From assembly GCA_039197065.1 (NCBI GenBank), contig JBCCUL010000006.1, positions 62,001-126,000 on the forward strand: a stretch of DNA of 64,000 bases, read 5' to 3'. Of the stretch, positions 23,978-33,716 are shown one piece after another. The position numbers and the translations under genes were made by a program. Positions within the stretch are counted from its first letter, which is position 1. Each line of letters starts with the position of its first letter. This stretch comes from JANQPX01 sp039197065 (lineage in GTDB: Bacteria > Pseudomonadota > Alphaproteobacteria > Geminicoccales > Geminicoccaceae). The notes under the pieces are model-generated. The model was given only the letters and a program-made list of their open reading frames with translations, was not told the origin of the DNA and ran no database searches.

Positions 23978-25804
23978 ATGACCGTCGCGTCGCCTAACGG
24001 TTCAGCACCCGGCATTCGGCATTATCTGCTGGCGGCGACGCCGTTCGTCGTCGTCTTTCTGATCATGCCCTGCGAGCTTTTCTTCACGCAGGCCGAGGAA
24101 TGGGATGTCCCGCCCGGCCAGTTCATCCTGGCGCCGCTGCTGGGTCTGCTCGGGTGGGCTCTGACGTCGCTCATCCTCGCTGGACTCTCGTACAAGAAAC
24201 CGGCCCTCTCGCGCGGACTGGCGTTGTTCCTGTTCGTCCTCGGCTGCTACCTCCTGCTCGCCGATCTCTATTCGCCGGTGCAGATGAATTCGCTGGATGG
24301 CGCCGCCCTTTCCAGTGACGAGCCGTTCAAATACACCGCCCTCGAGCTTGGGATCGGCCTCGTTCTGCTTGTTATGCTGGTCCAGCTCCTGAAAGGCCGG
24401 GGCGAGCGTATCGCCACGGTGTTTGCGGGGCTTCTTGTCCTGGCGGGCCTCGGCTATGGCGGCCTGGTGCTGACCTACATGCTGACGCCGGAGCCCGTGA
24501 TCACCAGCGCCGAGGCCGACACGGAGGCAGGCGCGGGCAATGTCTATCACATCGTGCTCGATCGCATGCAGACCGATGCGTTTTTGAGCGCGGTGGATCG
24601 CGCGGCGGCGCGTCCGGCGTTCGAGGGGTTCGAGCTCTTCTCGAACAATGTCTCCAACTACATGATCACCGTGCCCTCGCGCGCCAGCTATCTGAGCGGC
24701 ACCTTCTATCACGAGGGCGACTACAAGGAGTGGCATAAAGGGATCTGGCGGCGCCAGGGCATTCAGAAACTGCTCGACGATCAGGGCTACCGGGTCTGGA
24801 ACTACGCGCCGTTTCGCCAATGGCAGGACCCCTCGGCCGACGTCTTCCGCTACATCCTGGACGTCTACCGGGACCGGACCGGGATCGCGGGCAGCAATGT
24901 CTCCGACTTCATCGTCCTTTGGCTGCTCCGGCCCGTGCCCAATTTCCTCACCAACGAAGCGCTCGCCCCCATCGCAGGGGCGCGCGATCTGATGCTCGCC
25001 GGCCTCGATCGCATCAGCGGCAACACGGCACCCGATGGCGGCCGGCAAAAACGCCTGACCATGCGCGAAGGCCTCCAGGTGGTGGCGAGCAAGCACACCT
25101 TCGAGCAGGCGGCGATCGACGAGGAGAAGCGCGCCCCATCCGGCGAATATGTCTATCTCCATGCCGTGCTGCCGCATCTCCCCTATGTGTTCGACGACCG
25201 CTGCACCTATCACGGCCCGCCGACCAAAAAGCTGAACGAGGCCGAACGCCGAAGCGCCTATCTCGACCAGGCCGTCTGCTCGGTCCGGCTGATCCGGGAT
25301 TTCCTCGATCATCTCCAGGCGATCGGTCGCTATGACGACGCCACCATCATCATCCATGCGGACACCGGCGCCGAAGAAGGTTTCTTAGCCGATCCCGCCG
25401 ACTACCGCTCGGCTGAAACCACCCTCGGGCGCGCCGACAACCAGCTGCTCTCCGGCGTCAACGCCCTCCTGATGATCAAGCGGCCGGGGGGCCGCGGCCC
25501 CCTGCGTGAACTTGAGCAGGTCACGCAGCTAGTGGACCTCTTTCCGACCCTCGCCGACATCCTCGACCTCGAAGACGCCGTGGACGTCCCCATCCATGGC
25601 CGTTCGATCTACGCGGAAGACGACGAGCCGCGCGAGGTCCGCTTCGGCTTCGATCCCGACGAACTCTTCGGATCCAATTTCATGGAAGTCCGCATCGAAA
25701 CCCCGGAAAACATCCGCCGCTCAAAACTCACCGTCGTCGGCCCTGCTCTAGTGCCAACAAACTGGCGCCCCGAAATCCGCCAAGTGGCGTGGCCACGGCA
25801 TTGA
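23978..25804 (+). CDS. membrane-anchored sulfatase/phosphatase-fold enzyme
   Basis: 608 residues. About five membrane segments occupy residues 15-170; the rest is an alkaline-phosphatase-fold catalytic domain facing the periplasm. Metal-site patterns: HIVLDRMQTDAF (start of domain), NVSNYMITVPSRASYLSG with the likely nucleophile, and IIHADTGAEEGF. This resembles LtaS-, OpgB- and EptA-type phosphotransferases, which decorate surface glycans, but no subfamily can be named. The ATG at 23978 follows a weak site. It lies 134 bases after the STAND gene on the same strand; a shared role is not implied. Confidence 0.8.
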   Translation: MTVASPNGSAPGIRHYLLAATPFVVVFLIMPCELFFTQAEEWDVPPGQFILAPLLGLLGWALTSLILAGLSYKKPALSRGLALFLFVLGCYLLLADLYSPVQMNSLDGAALSSDEPFKYTALELGIGLVLLVMLVQLLKGRGERIATVFAGLLVLAGLGYGGLVLTYMLTPEPVITSAEADTEAGAGNVYHIVLDRMQTDAFLSAVDRAAARPAFEGFELFSNNVSNYMITVPSRASYLSGTFYHEGDYKEWHKGIWRRQGIQKLLDDQGYRVWNYAPFRQWQDPSADVFRYILDVYRDRTGIAGSNVSDFIVLWLLRPVPNFLTNEALAPIAGARDLMLAGLDRISGNTAPDGGRQKRLTMREGLQVVASKHTFEQAAIDEEKRAPSGEYVYLHAVLPHLPYVFDDRCTYHGPPTKKLNEAERRSAYLDQAVCSVRLIRDFLDHLQAIGRYDDATIIIHADTGAEEGFLADPADYRSAETTLGRADNQLLSGVNALLMIKRPGGRGPLRELEQVTQLVDLFPTLADILDLEDAVDVPIHGRSIYAEDDEPREVRFGFDPDELFGSNFMEVRIETPENIRRSKLTVVGPALVPTNWRPEIRQVAWPRH

Positions 25805-25913
25805 CGTTTGGTCGCCTTCGAAGAATGAGCCAGAATCTCCGGAGGTATGCGCCGCCGTGTCGGGACCACTTCAAGACGTGCTCCGGCCAGGCGACCCAAG
25901 GGCTCAGGCAAGT

Positions 25914-26801
25914 TCAGCCGGGCCTGCCAGGCCCCCGGTGGAGGGCTTGGGAGAGGCAGTGGACGCCGCCGCCGCCGAGGGTGAACATGGACATATCAGG
26001 GGAAAAAACCTCGAAGCCGAGGGCCTGCATCTTGGCGTTGAGCTCGTCTGCGCCCTGCATCGATAGGACCTTGCCGTTGCCGAGGGCGACGAGGTTGACG
26101 CCGAGATTTCTGGCTTCCCGATAGGGCACGTCCACGAAGTCGAAGCCCCAGTCTTCGAGCTGCTTGACCAGCCAGGGTTCGAGGGCGTCCAGGCAGGCGA
26201 CCAGGAGTTTTTCCGCGAGCGGCACGATCAGCCCGTCCATATGGACAAACTCGCGTGAGATGGGCGCCGTGAGCGCTTCCCAGCCTTCGTCGCGCACGAA
26301 GTCAGCGACCTGCTCAGCGCCCGCCTTTTCGGAGCGTTCGCCAGAGTAGCCGATCAGGACCCGGCCGGGTTCCAGGATGACGAAGTCCCCGCCCTCGAAA
26401 TGGCCGGCGGTGGCGTAGCGCCAGATGGGAATTTTTTTCGTTTGGTAGAACTGGATGGCGGAGACGTAGTCGGCGCGCCGGACCTTGAGCTGCATGTGGC
26501 AGATCAGAGCGCCCCAGGGCGTCATGGCCGAACTGTCGCGCGCGAAGAAGTTGCGGTGGAGCGTGGGGTCGGGCTCGAGGTAGTGGCAGGTGACGCCGTT
26601 CTCCTCATAGATCCTGACCATCTCGGCATGCTGGGCCTGGGCGGTCTGCAGGTCGAAGGCCACGCCGGTCATGTGCGCATTGGCGAGCGTGCGCCCGATC
26701 AGGGGGCCAGCCTCGACCCATCGATAATAATCCGGCTTGCCGAGAAGGACGTCAGTGAGCGGACCATAGTCATTGTCGATGCCCCAGGACTGAACGCTCA
26801 T
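25914..26801 (-). CDS. dimethylargininase/amidinotransferase-fold hydrolase
   Basis: 295 residues of the guanidine-modifying (GME) superfamily. Catalytic Cys282 is in GGGGVHCLSQ near the end; the acidic and His residues are in HFEGGDFVIL and EFVHMDGLIVPL; NFFARDSS is the substrate loop. The pattern fits N-omega,N-omega-dimethylarginine dimethylaminohydrolase or a related arginine deiminase-type enzyme. Start 26801 has GGGAG six bases upstream; the frame continues to 26939 without a site. It stands alone, with no arginine operon nearby. Confidence 0.82.
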   Translation of the reverse strand: MSVQSWGIDNDYGPLTDVLLGKPDYYRWVEAGPLIGRTLANAHMTGVAFDLQTAQAQHAEMVRIYEENGVTCHYLEPDPTLHRNFFARDSSAMTPWGALICHMQLKVRRADYVSAIQFYQTKKIPIWRYATAGHFEGGDFVILEPGRVLIGYSGERSEKAGAEQVADFVRDEGWEALTAPISREFVHMDGLIVPLAEKLLVACLDALEPWLVKQLEDWGFDFVDVPYREARNLGVNLVALGNGKVLSMQGADELNAKMQALGFEVFSPDMSMFTLGGGGVHCLSQALHRGPGRPG

Positions 26802-27054
26802 CACCCGCTCCCTCTTGATGGGTTCCTTATCATCAACATGAGGGATGCGGGGCTGGTCAGCAAGAAACCGGTGACCACCATCGCCCAGCCGGTGGGCGAG
26901 GTCGCGCTGCGCCTGGCGCCTTCCGATATGCATTTGCACTGCAGATTGCTGTCATGACGCCCAATTATTCTGAAAAGTTGTTTTTTGCTTGTTCTTTGAC
27001 AGATATTGCCAGGGTTCGATTTACAAGCACCGTGAGAGTGCATAGTAGGCTTCT

Positions 27055-28191
27055 ATGCACAGCGCTATTCGGACAAATGACAGGGGCAATAGCGGCCTCC
27101 TGGATCTCTTGCGGATGTTCCGCGAGCGGTTCTGGGCGGTTTTGGCTTTTTTCCTGATCGGATTGATGGCCGTTTTCGGCTTGAATATGGCCATCCCCCC
27201 AGAAGACGCCCCCGACATCGGACAGCTCGGCAAACGGGCCGAGTTTTTTACCAAGACCTATCAGGACTACAATGTGCTGTTTGTCGGCACGAGCTCGACC
27301 TACCGGGGCGTCGATCCCGTGCTTCTGCAAGAGGTCGCGGCCCGGAATGGCTGCGACGTCCGCGCCTTCAATTTCGGTATTCCCAAGCTTCGCTTTACCG
27401 AACTTCGCTATCTCCAGGAGCGCCTGACCCCGGAGATGCTACGAGGTTTCGATCTGATCTTTCTGGCTCCCATGGCATCCTCCAAGATCCGACCGAACAA
27501 CTGGAGCAGCGATCGCATCCAGTATTTCTCCGACTTCAGGGGCTATTGGGACAGCCTGGTCGACATCTGGCATACGCCGATGGTCAACGCTGTGCCGAAG
27601 CAGATTTACTATTCTAGCCTGCTGACCGGCGCGTTCGCTTACCGTCAGCTCGGCATCGGCCGTCTGGCCGACAATTTCCACGAGACGTCACTGGGCGACG
27701 ACGCCGATCAGGGCAGCGATGTCTTCGGTGGCGACGCGATCGTCGACTTCAGCCGACATGGCCATGTGGCGCTTGACGACGAACCCAGCGAGCAGTTTGC
27801 AAAACGCGGTCAGATCATCAAGGACAGACCCGGCTATTTCGATACGCTCAAGCAGAAAAACGTGTCGTTCGATGAGTTTCGCGGATCGAGCGCTGAGCGG
27901 GCGTTGCAGCGGTTTGAGTGGACCAAAGATTATTTCCCCGATTTCGAGGGGACGTTCGGGATCTTCCTGCCGCCGCTCCTGACCACCAGAGGCCAGGATA
28001 CGGTCCTCGCGGAAACGGCGGAAGCGCAGGGGGTCCCGGTTCTCAACTACAATCTGATGGATCGATATCCGGAGCTTTTCGAGCTGGAGCACTGGTTCGA
28101 CTATTATCATCTCGGTCGAAGCGGCGCCGAGGTGCTCACCAGGCTGATCGGCGAGGACATCTGCCCACTGCTCGATCAAAAGAAGAGCTGA
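27055..28191 (+). CDS. SGNH-like partner of an MBOAT acyltransferase
   Basis: 378 residues with a single N-terminal membrane anchor (FWAVLAFFLIGLMAVFGLNM) and a periplasmic SGNH-like domain: block I VLFVGTSSTYRG (nucleophile Ser), and the C-terminal DYYHLGRSGAEVL with the Asp-x-x-His pair. This is the DltD/AlgJ-like layout in which a soluble SGNH domain takes the acyl group delivered by an MBOAT channel. It is followed after three bases by the MBOAT gene, so the two form an operon. The acceptor polymer is unknown. Confidence 0.78.
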   Translation: MHSAIRTNDRGNSGLLDLLRMFRERFWAVLAFFLIGLMAVFGLNMAIPPEDAPDIGQLGKRAEFFTKTYQDYNVLFVGTSSTYRGVDPVLLQEVAARNGCDVRAFNFGIPKLRFTELRYLQERLTPEMLRGFDLIFLAPMASSKIRPNNWSSDRIQYFSDFRGYWDSLVDIWHTPMVNAVPKQIYYSSLLTGAFAYRQLGIGRLADNFHETSLGDDADQGSDVFGGDAIVDFSRHGHVALDDEPSEQFAKRGQIIKDRPGYFDTLKQKNVSFDEFRGSSAERALQRFEWTKDYFPDFEGTFGIFLPPLLTTRGQDTVLAETAEAQGVPVLNYNLMDRYPELFELEHWFDYYHLGRSGAEVLTRLIGEDICPLLDQKKS

Positions 28192-28194
28192 GCC

Positions 28195-29595
28195 GTGCTC
28201 TTCGTTCAGGCGACGTTCCTGATCTTCTTCGCGATCGTTTTTCTGGTCTATTGGAGCCTGCCGAAGCTCGTCCTTCGAAAGCTCTTCCTTCTGGCCGCGA
28301 GCTACACCTTCTACGCCGCCTGGGATGCGCGCTTTCTAACGCTCATCATCGGCTGCACGCTCATCAACTACTGGCTAGGCGCGCTGATCGCGAGGAGCGA
28401 CAAGGTCAGCACGCGAAGAAGTCTGCTGACGCTGGCGGTCGTCGCCAATATGGGCGTGCTCTGCATCTTCAAATATCTGAACTTCTTCGCTTCCTCTTTC
28501 GTCGCGCTCGCCGCTTGGCTGGGCGTCGAGGTCAGCTATACGACGCTCAACATCGTTCTGCCCGTCGGCATCAGCTTTTACCTGTTTCAGACCACCAGCT
28601 ATGTCATCGATATCTATCGGGAGAAGATCAGGCCATGCGACCGCCTGCTCGACTTCTCCGTCTATGTCGCCTTCTTCCCGCAGCTGATCGCCGGTCCCAT
28701 CGTTCGCGCCAGCGAGTTCCTGCCGCAGCTTGGCCGAAATCTCGACCTGCGCGACGTTCATATCCGCTTCTATCTCTTCCTGTTCGCCGTCGGCTTCGTC
28801 AAAAAAGCCTGCATCGCCGACAATCTCGCGGTCCATGCCGATCCGGTCTTCGCCGATGTCGGCGCGTATACGGCCTATACCCAATGGCTTGCCGCTCTGA
28901 TCTACACGGTGCAACTCTATTGCGACTTCTCCGGCTATTCGGATATGGCGATCGCCCTTGCCGGCCTGCTCGGCTTCAAACTGCCGCTTAACTTCTTCTT
29001 CCCCTATTTCTCACCCAATCTCGGCGAGTTCTGGCGGCGCTGGCATATCACGCTGTCCACCTGGCTTCGGGATTACGTCTATTTCCCACTGGGCGGCAGC
29101 CGCGGTTCCGAGGCGATGACCTACCGGAACCTGATGATCACCTTCGGTCTGAACGGCCTTTGGCATGGCGCCGCCTTCGGCTACATCTTCTGGGGGCTCG
29201 GCAACGGCCTGGGTGTCGTCGTCTATCGCTTCTGGACCAAGAGTGGGCTTGACCGCCTCGTCGTCATTCCGCATGTCGTCGCCGTTGCGATGGTCTTCAT
29301 CTTCATCGTCCTGGTGCGCGTGCCTTTCAGGACCCCTGATCTCGCCAGCGCCGGCGACATGTACGGGATCATGTTTGGTCTGATGACACCAGGCAGCCTG
29401 ACCATCCAGGCGCCGATCGAGGCCGCTCTCGTCAGCCTCGCCGTGATCCACTGGTTCTTCTATAGGTTCCCCGTCGAAGACTTCATCAAATCCCTGCCGA
29501 GGGTCGCTTTCGCCGGCGGCATGGGCGTCGTCATCGCGTTTGCGATCGGCCTGCTCCCCATCGGCTACTCACCCTTCATCTATTTCCAGTTCTAG
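28195..29595 (+). CDS. MBOAT-family O-acyltransferase (AlgI/DltB-like)
   Basis: 466 residues with about eleven membrane segments. The MBOAT hallmarks are GEFWRRWHITLSTWLRDYVYFPLGG (in parts) and the catalytic His in NGLWHGAAFGYIFWGLGNG. It moves acyl groups, usually acetyl, from cytoplasmic donors across the membrane to a partner protein. A GTG start at 28195 lies just after the SGNH-like gene. The target could be the exopolysaccharide made by the locus starting at 31.7 kb, which is an inference from proximity. Confidence 0.9.
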   Translation: MLFVQATFLIFFAIVFLVYWSLPKLVLRKLFLLAASYTFYAAWDARFLTLIIGCTLINYWLGALIARSDKVSTRRSLLTLAVVANMGVLCIFKYLNFFASSFVALAAWLGVEVSYTTLNIVLPVGISFYLFQTTSYVIDIYREKIRPCDRLLDFSVYVAFFPQLIAGPIVRASEFLPQLGRNLDLRDVHIRFYLFLFAVGFVKKACIADNLAVHADPVFADVGAYTAYTQWLAALIYTVQLYCDFSGYSDMAIALAGLLGFKLPLNFFFPYFSPNLGEFWRRWHITLSTWLRDYVYFPLGGSRGSEAMTYRNLMITFGLNGLWHGAAFGYIFWGLGNGLGVVVYRFWTKSGLDRLVVIPHVVAVAMVFIFIVLVRVPFRTPDLASAGDMYGIMFGLMTPGSLTIQAPIEAALVSLAVIHWFFYRFPVEDFIKSLPRVAFAGGMGVVIAFAIGLLPIGYSPFIYFQF

Positions 29596-29630
29596 TGGCG
29601 CGGCCACATCGTGGATTTGAACCGCCTTCG

Positions 29631-29695
29631 CTGAACGTGTCAGACCAGAAGATCTGGCGGCTGATCCCAGTGTGGCTGTCTGACGCCTCGTTCAG
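29631..29695. other. structured gap between convergent genes
   Basis: CTGAACG-TGTCAGAC (from 29631) is mirrored by GTCTGACGCCTCGTTCAG (29678-29695), and a small CCAGA-AGA-TCTGG hairpin sits within at 29645-29657. No T-run follows. It separates the MBOAT gene from the convergent TAXI gene and may act as a two-way terminator or processing site. Confidence 0.45.
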
Positions 29696-29760
29696 AAGCT
29701 CGGTCCTATCAATCAAGGACTGATGCCACCTGGATCAGGGCGTTCAAGCCCGACGGACTC

Positions 29761-30768
29761 TCAGGAGCGCTTGTCCATAAGTCCGATCTCCCGATAGTAG
29801 CGCGCCGCGCCCGGATGCAACGGTATGGCGATGCCGTCGAGGGCGGTCGACAGGGTGATGGACCTCGCCTGCGCGTGCCCGTTATCGAGAAGCGCCCTTG
29901 CGGTTTCATGCCAGAGCGCCCGGGTCAGGTTGTAGACGAGGTCTTCATCGGCGTCGGCGCTGATCACCCACTGGGCGCCGACGCTGAGCGTGAGGATCTC
30001 GTCGATACCTCGGTAAGTGCCGGCAGGGATCACGTCTTCGGCAAAGAATTCGTGCTCCTTCAGAAGGGCTTCGACCTCAGAGCCGGTGATCGGTATCAGG
30101 TCGACGGTCTCCGAGGCGACAAGCTCGGTCACCGCGCCAGAAGGATAGCCAGCGATCAGGATGAAGGCGTCCAGCCGATCCTCGCGCATCTCGGCGATGG
30201 CGATGTTGGGCTTCATGAAATGAGGTTCGAAATCGCTTTCGTCGATACCGAAGGCATCCAGGATGATGCGCGCGTCCACGAGGGTGCCCGAGCCCTGCTC
30301 ATCCAGAGAGACGCGCTTGCCGACCAGATCCTTGATCGTCTCGATGCCTGAGCCGCGGCGCGCCACCAGATGTATGCTCTCAGGATAGAGGCTGGCGATC
30401 ACGCGCAGATTGTCGATCCTAGGCTTGCCCTCATAGATACCGGTGCCGCTGTAGGCCCAGTGGGTGATGTCGGACTGGGCAAAGCCGCTGTCCAGCGTAC
30501 CTTCGGCTACCGCCTCGACATTGGCGACCGAGCCGTTCGAACTCTGGGCGCTGGCGATCAAGCCGGGCACGCCGCAGGAACCGCCGTCCTCGCAGGCGCG
30601 TGCGCCGGGCGGGCTGCTGATGATGCCGGCGATCAGTGCGCCGATCGGATAATAGGTGCCCGTGACACCGCCGGTGCCGATGCTGAAGAATTGAAGATCT
30701 TCCGCCTTGAGCGGCGCGACCAGCAGCAGCCAGGAGGAGAGAAACAGGAGAAGAGGGCGGATCGCCAT
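29761..30768 (-). CDS. TAXI-family TRAP solute receptor
   Basis: 335 residues: signal peptide (LLLFLSSWLLLVAPLKA) and a TAXI domain beginning FFSIGTGGVTGTYYPIG, the family hallmark. It binds a solute in the periplasm for a TRAP transporter, but no dctQM/TRAP membrane gene is nearby, so it is an orphan receptor here. GGAG lies eight bases before the ATG. It is convergent with the MBOAT gene. Confidence 0.9.
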   Translation of the reverse strand: MAIRPLLLFLSSWLLLVAPLKAEDLQFFSIGTGGVTGTYYPIGALIAGIISSPPGARACEDGGSCGVPGLIASAQSSNGSVANVEAVAEGTLDSGFAQSDITHWAYSGTGIYEGKPRIDNLRVIASLYPESIHLVARRGSGIETIKDLVGKRVSLDEQGSGTLVDARIILDAFGIDESDFEPHFMKPNIAIAEMREDRLDAFILIAGYPSGAVTELVASETVDLIPITGSEVEALLKEHEFFAEDVIPAGTYRGIDEILTLSVGAQWVISADADEDLVYNLTRALWHETARALLDNGHAQARSITLSTALDGIAIPLHPGAARYYREIGLMDKRS

Positions 30769-30907
30769 GGTCGTGTCTCCGGAGACGAGTGTGCGTCACC
30801 CGCCAAAGCCGGACTTTACGCCAAAAATGGCTGGCATCAAGTAGGGTGATTTGAGGACCTTGGCACTGGACGTTCAGATGGCGGCGGTCAGCGCCGGGCC
30901 CATAAGA

Positions 30908-31489
30908 TCAGGCGTCGAGCTCGGCATCCCAATAGAGAAAATCGCGCCAGCTTTCATGCAGAAAATTGGGCGGAAAGGCGCGGCCGTGCTCCTGGAGATC
31001 GAAGGTCGTCGGCATCTCGGGCACCTGCTGCGGGTGCATCCCGCATTCCTTGGGCAGGCGACTGCCCTTGGCGAGATTGCAGCGGGTGCAGGCGGTGACC
31101 ACGTTTTCCCAGCTGGTGCGTCCGCCGCGCGAGCGCGGGATGACGTGATCGAAGGTCAGCTCGTGGGCGCCGAACGGTTCGGTGCAATACTGGCAGGTGA
31201 AGTGATCGCGCAGGAACACGTTGAAGCGGGTAAATGGCGGCCTGCGGTTTTGCGGGACATATTCCTTGAGCGCCACGACGCTTGGCAGCTTCATATCAGC
31301 CGATGGCGAACGCACGGTGCGCTCATAATGGCAAAGCACCGCGACGCGATCGAGGAACATCGCCTTGATCGTTTCCTGCCAGTTCCAGGTGGAGAGCGGA
31401 AAGTAGCTGAGAGGCCGGTAATCAGCGTTGAGCACAAGGGTCGGGCAGGCGTCGAGCGGGGTCATGGAGGAGGGCTCGACCGCGCGCAT
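30908..31489 (-). CDS. HNH endonuclease
   Basis: 193 residues. The C-terminal HNH domain has CQYC...LTFDHVIPRSRGG...NVVTACTRCNLAKG, with two zinc CxxC pairs, as in small McrA-like chromosomal HNH proteins common in alphaproteobacteria. The N-terminal part (LVLNADYRPLSYFPLS) is typical of that group. Its role is unknown; such proteins are often single genes near housekeeping genes. No mobile element is seen. Confidence 0.88.
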   Translation of the reverse strand: MRAVEPSSMTPLDACPTLVLNADYRPLSYFPLSTWNWQETIKAMFLDRVAVLCHYERTVRSPSADMKLPSVVALKEYVPQNRRPPFTRFNVFLRDHFTCQYCTEPFGAHELTFDHVIPRSRGGRTSWENVVTACTRCNLAKGSRLPKECGMHPQQVPEMPTTFDLQEHGRAFPPNFLHESWRDFLYWDAELDA

Positions 31490-31695
31490 CTTACTGCCTC
31501 GGTCTCGCCGGCGGGATCGGCGAGGTCACCCTGTCTGGAAGCATCTTCGACAACACAGCCATACCACTAGAGCTAGTTGATGTTTGTGACACTGGCAAGA
31601 CCGCCGGCTCGGCCATGCCGTGACCGGGTCGCCTTCATCAGGTAACCCGAAAGGCGTTAATCTATTGTTAAAGAAAAGTTTTTTCCTGGCGTATC

Positions 31696-32694
31696 CTAGA
31701 GAATCTTTTCGACCGTGTATTCTCGGGTTCTTTTTCCCGACGCGAAGATGATGATCTCGCCGATCAGGCCAAGCGCGATGATCTGAATGCCGAGGACGAT
31801 CATCAACACGCCGAGGATCAGGATCGGGCGATCGGCAAGCGCCATATCGAAAAACAGCCGGCCCGCCGCGAGAGCGGCGGTGAACACGAGGCCGGTCAGG
31901 AGGAGCGGGAGGCCGATCGCTCCGAAGAAGCGAAGCGGTTTTCGCACGAATTTCAGGACGAAATAGAGCGCGATGGTGTCCGACAGCAGGCGAAGCTGTG
32001 AGCCGAAGCGTGCACGGGGGGACGCGCTCTGGCGCATCGAGACATCGACCGCTTCGATCTTGAAGCCGCGATCATGGGCGAGGATCGGCAAAAAATGCTG
32101 TTGCGTGCTGAAGCCTAGAATTTCCTCGATCGTCGCGCGCTTATAGGCGCGCACCCGGCAGACCAGATCGCGCATCGGACGCCCGAAAAGAACGCGAAGC
32201 GCGCCATGGAACAGCCGGTCCTGCAGGCGATAGAGCCAGGACTTGCCGATCGCCGGGCGCTCCGCGACCGCCATGTCGACCCCGTCGGTCGCCTCGATGA
32301 TCTTGTTCAAATCGTCGGGCTCGACCTGGAGAACGGCGGGAAGCGTGAGGATGATGTCGCCGGACGCCCGCCTGACAGCGCTCTTCAAGGCGCCGATCTC
32401 ATCATCGAAACGGCTGAGCGCGATGACCTTGAGGGGTTCGCTATCATCGGCCGCAAGGGCCTTCAGATCCTTCAGCGCATTGGGCTTGCCCTCGTCGAGA
32501 ACGTAGATGAACTCGACGGCGCGCCCGTCCTGATCCAGGGCGTCGCGATAGGATTGGTAGGAGGCGATGATCTCGGGCTCGTCCACCAGCACGACGACCA
32601 CCACCGATAGCGAGCTTTCCCGAGCGGTCTGGTCGGCCGGCGGCTGTTCTTCCAGCGGGGGCGTCATCCTTGCCAAGGCGCCTTGGTTCACCAT
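31696..32694 (-). CDS. glycosyltransferase family 2-like with C-terminal membrane segments
   Basis: 332 residues. The N-terminal GT2-like fold (SLSVVVVVLVDEPEIIASYQ) lacks an obvious DxD, and the C-terminus has two hydrophobic segments (GAIGLPLLLTGLVFTAALAA and ILILGVLMIVLGIQIIAL). This is the GtrB/DPM1-like layout that loads sugar onto a lipid carrier, but the active-site pattern is poor, so it may be an accessory subunit. Start 32694 has GGAG upstream, and the ATG begins one base after the stop of the next gene, so they are coupled. The frame is open to 33264 but the extension overlaps that gene. Confidence 0.7.
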   Translation of the reverse strand: MVNQGALARMTPPLEEQPPADQTARESSLSVVVVVLVDEPEIIASYQSYRDALDQDGRAVEFIYVLDEGKPNALKDLKALAADDSEPLKVIALSRFDDEIGALKSAVRRASGDIILTLPAVLQVEPDDLNKIIEATDGVDMAVAERPAIGKSWLYRLQDRLFHGALRVLFGRPMRDLVCRVRAYKRATIEEILGFSTQQHFLPILAHDRGFKIEAVDVSMRQSASPRARFGSQLRLLSDTIALYFVLKFVRKPLRFFGAIGLPLLLTGLVFTAALAAGRLFFDMALADRPILILGVLMIVLGIQIIALGLIGEIIIFASGKRTREYTVEKIL

Positions 32695-33716
32695 CCGCTC
32701 CACTCCCCAATCCGCGCCCGTGTGACATCGGCGTTGGTATGATAGATCAGGGCGGCGATGATGCTCGCCAGACCCAGAAACAGAGCCAGCGATCCGAGGA
32801 GGACCGATGAGCTCATGAAGACGACCGCTGGGGTCTCGGGCACGGCAATCGCGGTGTAGAGGGCAGCGCCTAGGCCGGCGAGACTGAGAAGACCGGCGAC
32901 GGCCGCTGTTCCGGTGAGATAGGCGGTGGGGCGCTGGGCGAAGGTTAAAAGCGTCTTGATCACGATCAGATCGAACACGACGCGGTAGATGCGGCCGAGG
33001 CCGTATTTCGAGGTGCCGTGCTGACGCGCGTGATGACGCACGCCGACCTCGGCAACGGAACAGCCGAGCGTCGAACTCATCGCCGGGATGAAGCGGTGCA
33101 TTTCGGAATAGAGCGGCACGCGCTTGATCAGATCGGCACGAAACGCCTTCAGCGTGCAGCCATTGTCGCGGATATTCACGCCCGTGACCTTGGCGATCAG
33201 CTTGTTGGCGACGATCGACGGCAGCTTTCTGGACAGCCATTTGTCTTGGCGCTTGATCCGCCATCCCACCACCATGTCATGGCCTTCATCGAGCTTCTCG
33301 AGGAGCATGCCGATATCGGCCGGGTCGTTTTGCAGATCGGCGTCCATGGTGACCAGGACCCGCCCTTTTGCATGGTCGATGCCGGCGACCATGGCGGGGG
33401 TTTGACCATAGTTCCTGCGGAGCTTGATCACGCGAATGCGCGGATCGGCGGCGGCGATTTCCGCGAGCTGCTCGAAAGTTCGATCCGAGCTGCCGTCGTC
33501 CACCAGAATGACCTCATAGGCGATGTCGAGCGGATCGAGACTTTCCACCAGGCGCTGATAGAGAAAGTCCAGGCTTTCCTCTTCATTGTAAGCAGGGATG
33601 ATCACCGACAGCTCGATCGGTTGATCGGCGTGCAGGCCGGAATCGCCAGCCGCAACGGGGCCGGACCCATCCAGGAGTTGGGGCTCCAGACTGGTTTCTG
33701 CTTTTTCCGTGCTCAT
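32688..33716 (-). CDS. glycosyltransferase family 2 (dolichol-phosphate mannosyltransferase-like)
   Basis: About 342 residues. LSVIIPAYNEEESLDFLYQRL and ILVDDGSSDRTFEQL are standard GT2 blocks, and VTMDADLQNDP holds the DxD nucleotide-sugar site. Two C-terminal membrane segments follow. It probably moves a sugar from a nucleotide donor to undecaprenyl phosphate. Start 33716 (MSTEKAET) is chosen to place the GT fold near the N-terminus; the longer frame to 33851 has no better site. Downstream the coupled second GT2 gene suggests a heteromeric or sequential enzyme. Confidence 0.85.
   Translation of the reverse strand: MSTEKAETSLEPQLLDGSGPVAAGDSGLHADQPIELSVIIPAYNEEESLDFLYQRLVESLDPLDIAYEVILVDDGSSDRTFEQLAEIAAADPRIRVIKLRRNYGQTPAMVAGIDHAKGRVLVTMDADLQNDPADIGMLLEKLDEGHDMVVGWRIKRQDKWLSRKLPSIVANKLIAKVTGVNIRDNGCTLKAFRADLIKRVPLYSEMHRFIPAMSSTLGCSVAEVGVRHHARQHGTSKYGLGRIYRVVFDLIVIKTLLTFAQRPTAYLTGTAAVAGLLSLAGLGAALYTAIAVPETPAVVFMSSSVLLGSLALFLGLASIIAALIYHTNADVTRARIGEWSGW

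Noticed and set aside
26820..26957. Plus-strand frame with high third-position GC upstream of the DDAH-like start
   Set aside because: It reads without a recognisable family, has no start or binding site of its own, and the same gap could simply be control DNA of the minus-strand gene. Too weak to report as a remnant.
29596..29630. Bases reading GGTTCAAATCC on the minus strand, like a tRNA T-loop
   Set aside because: The flanking stems do not pair and no anticodon or acceptor arm is found, so this is not a tRNA gene.
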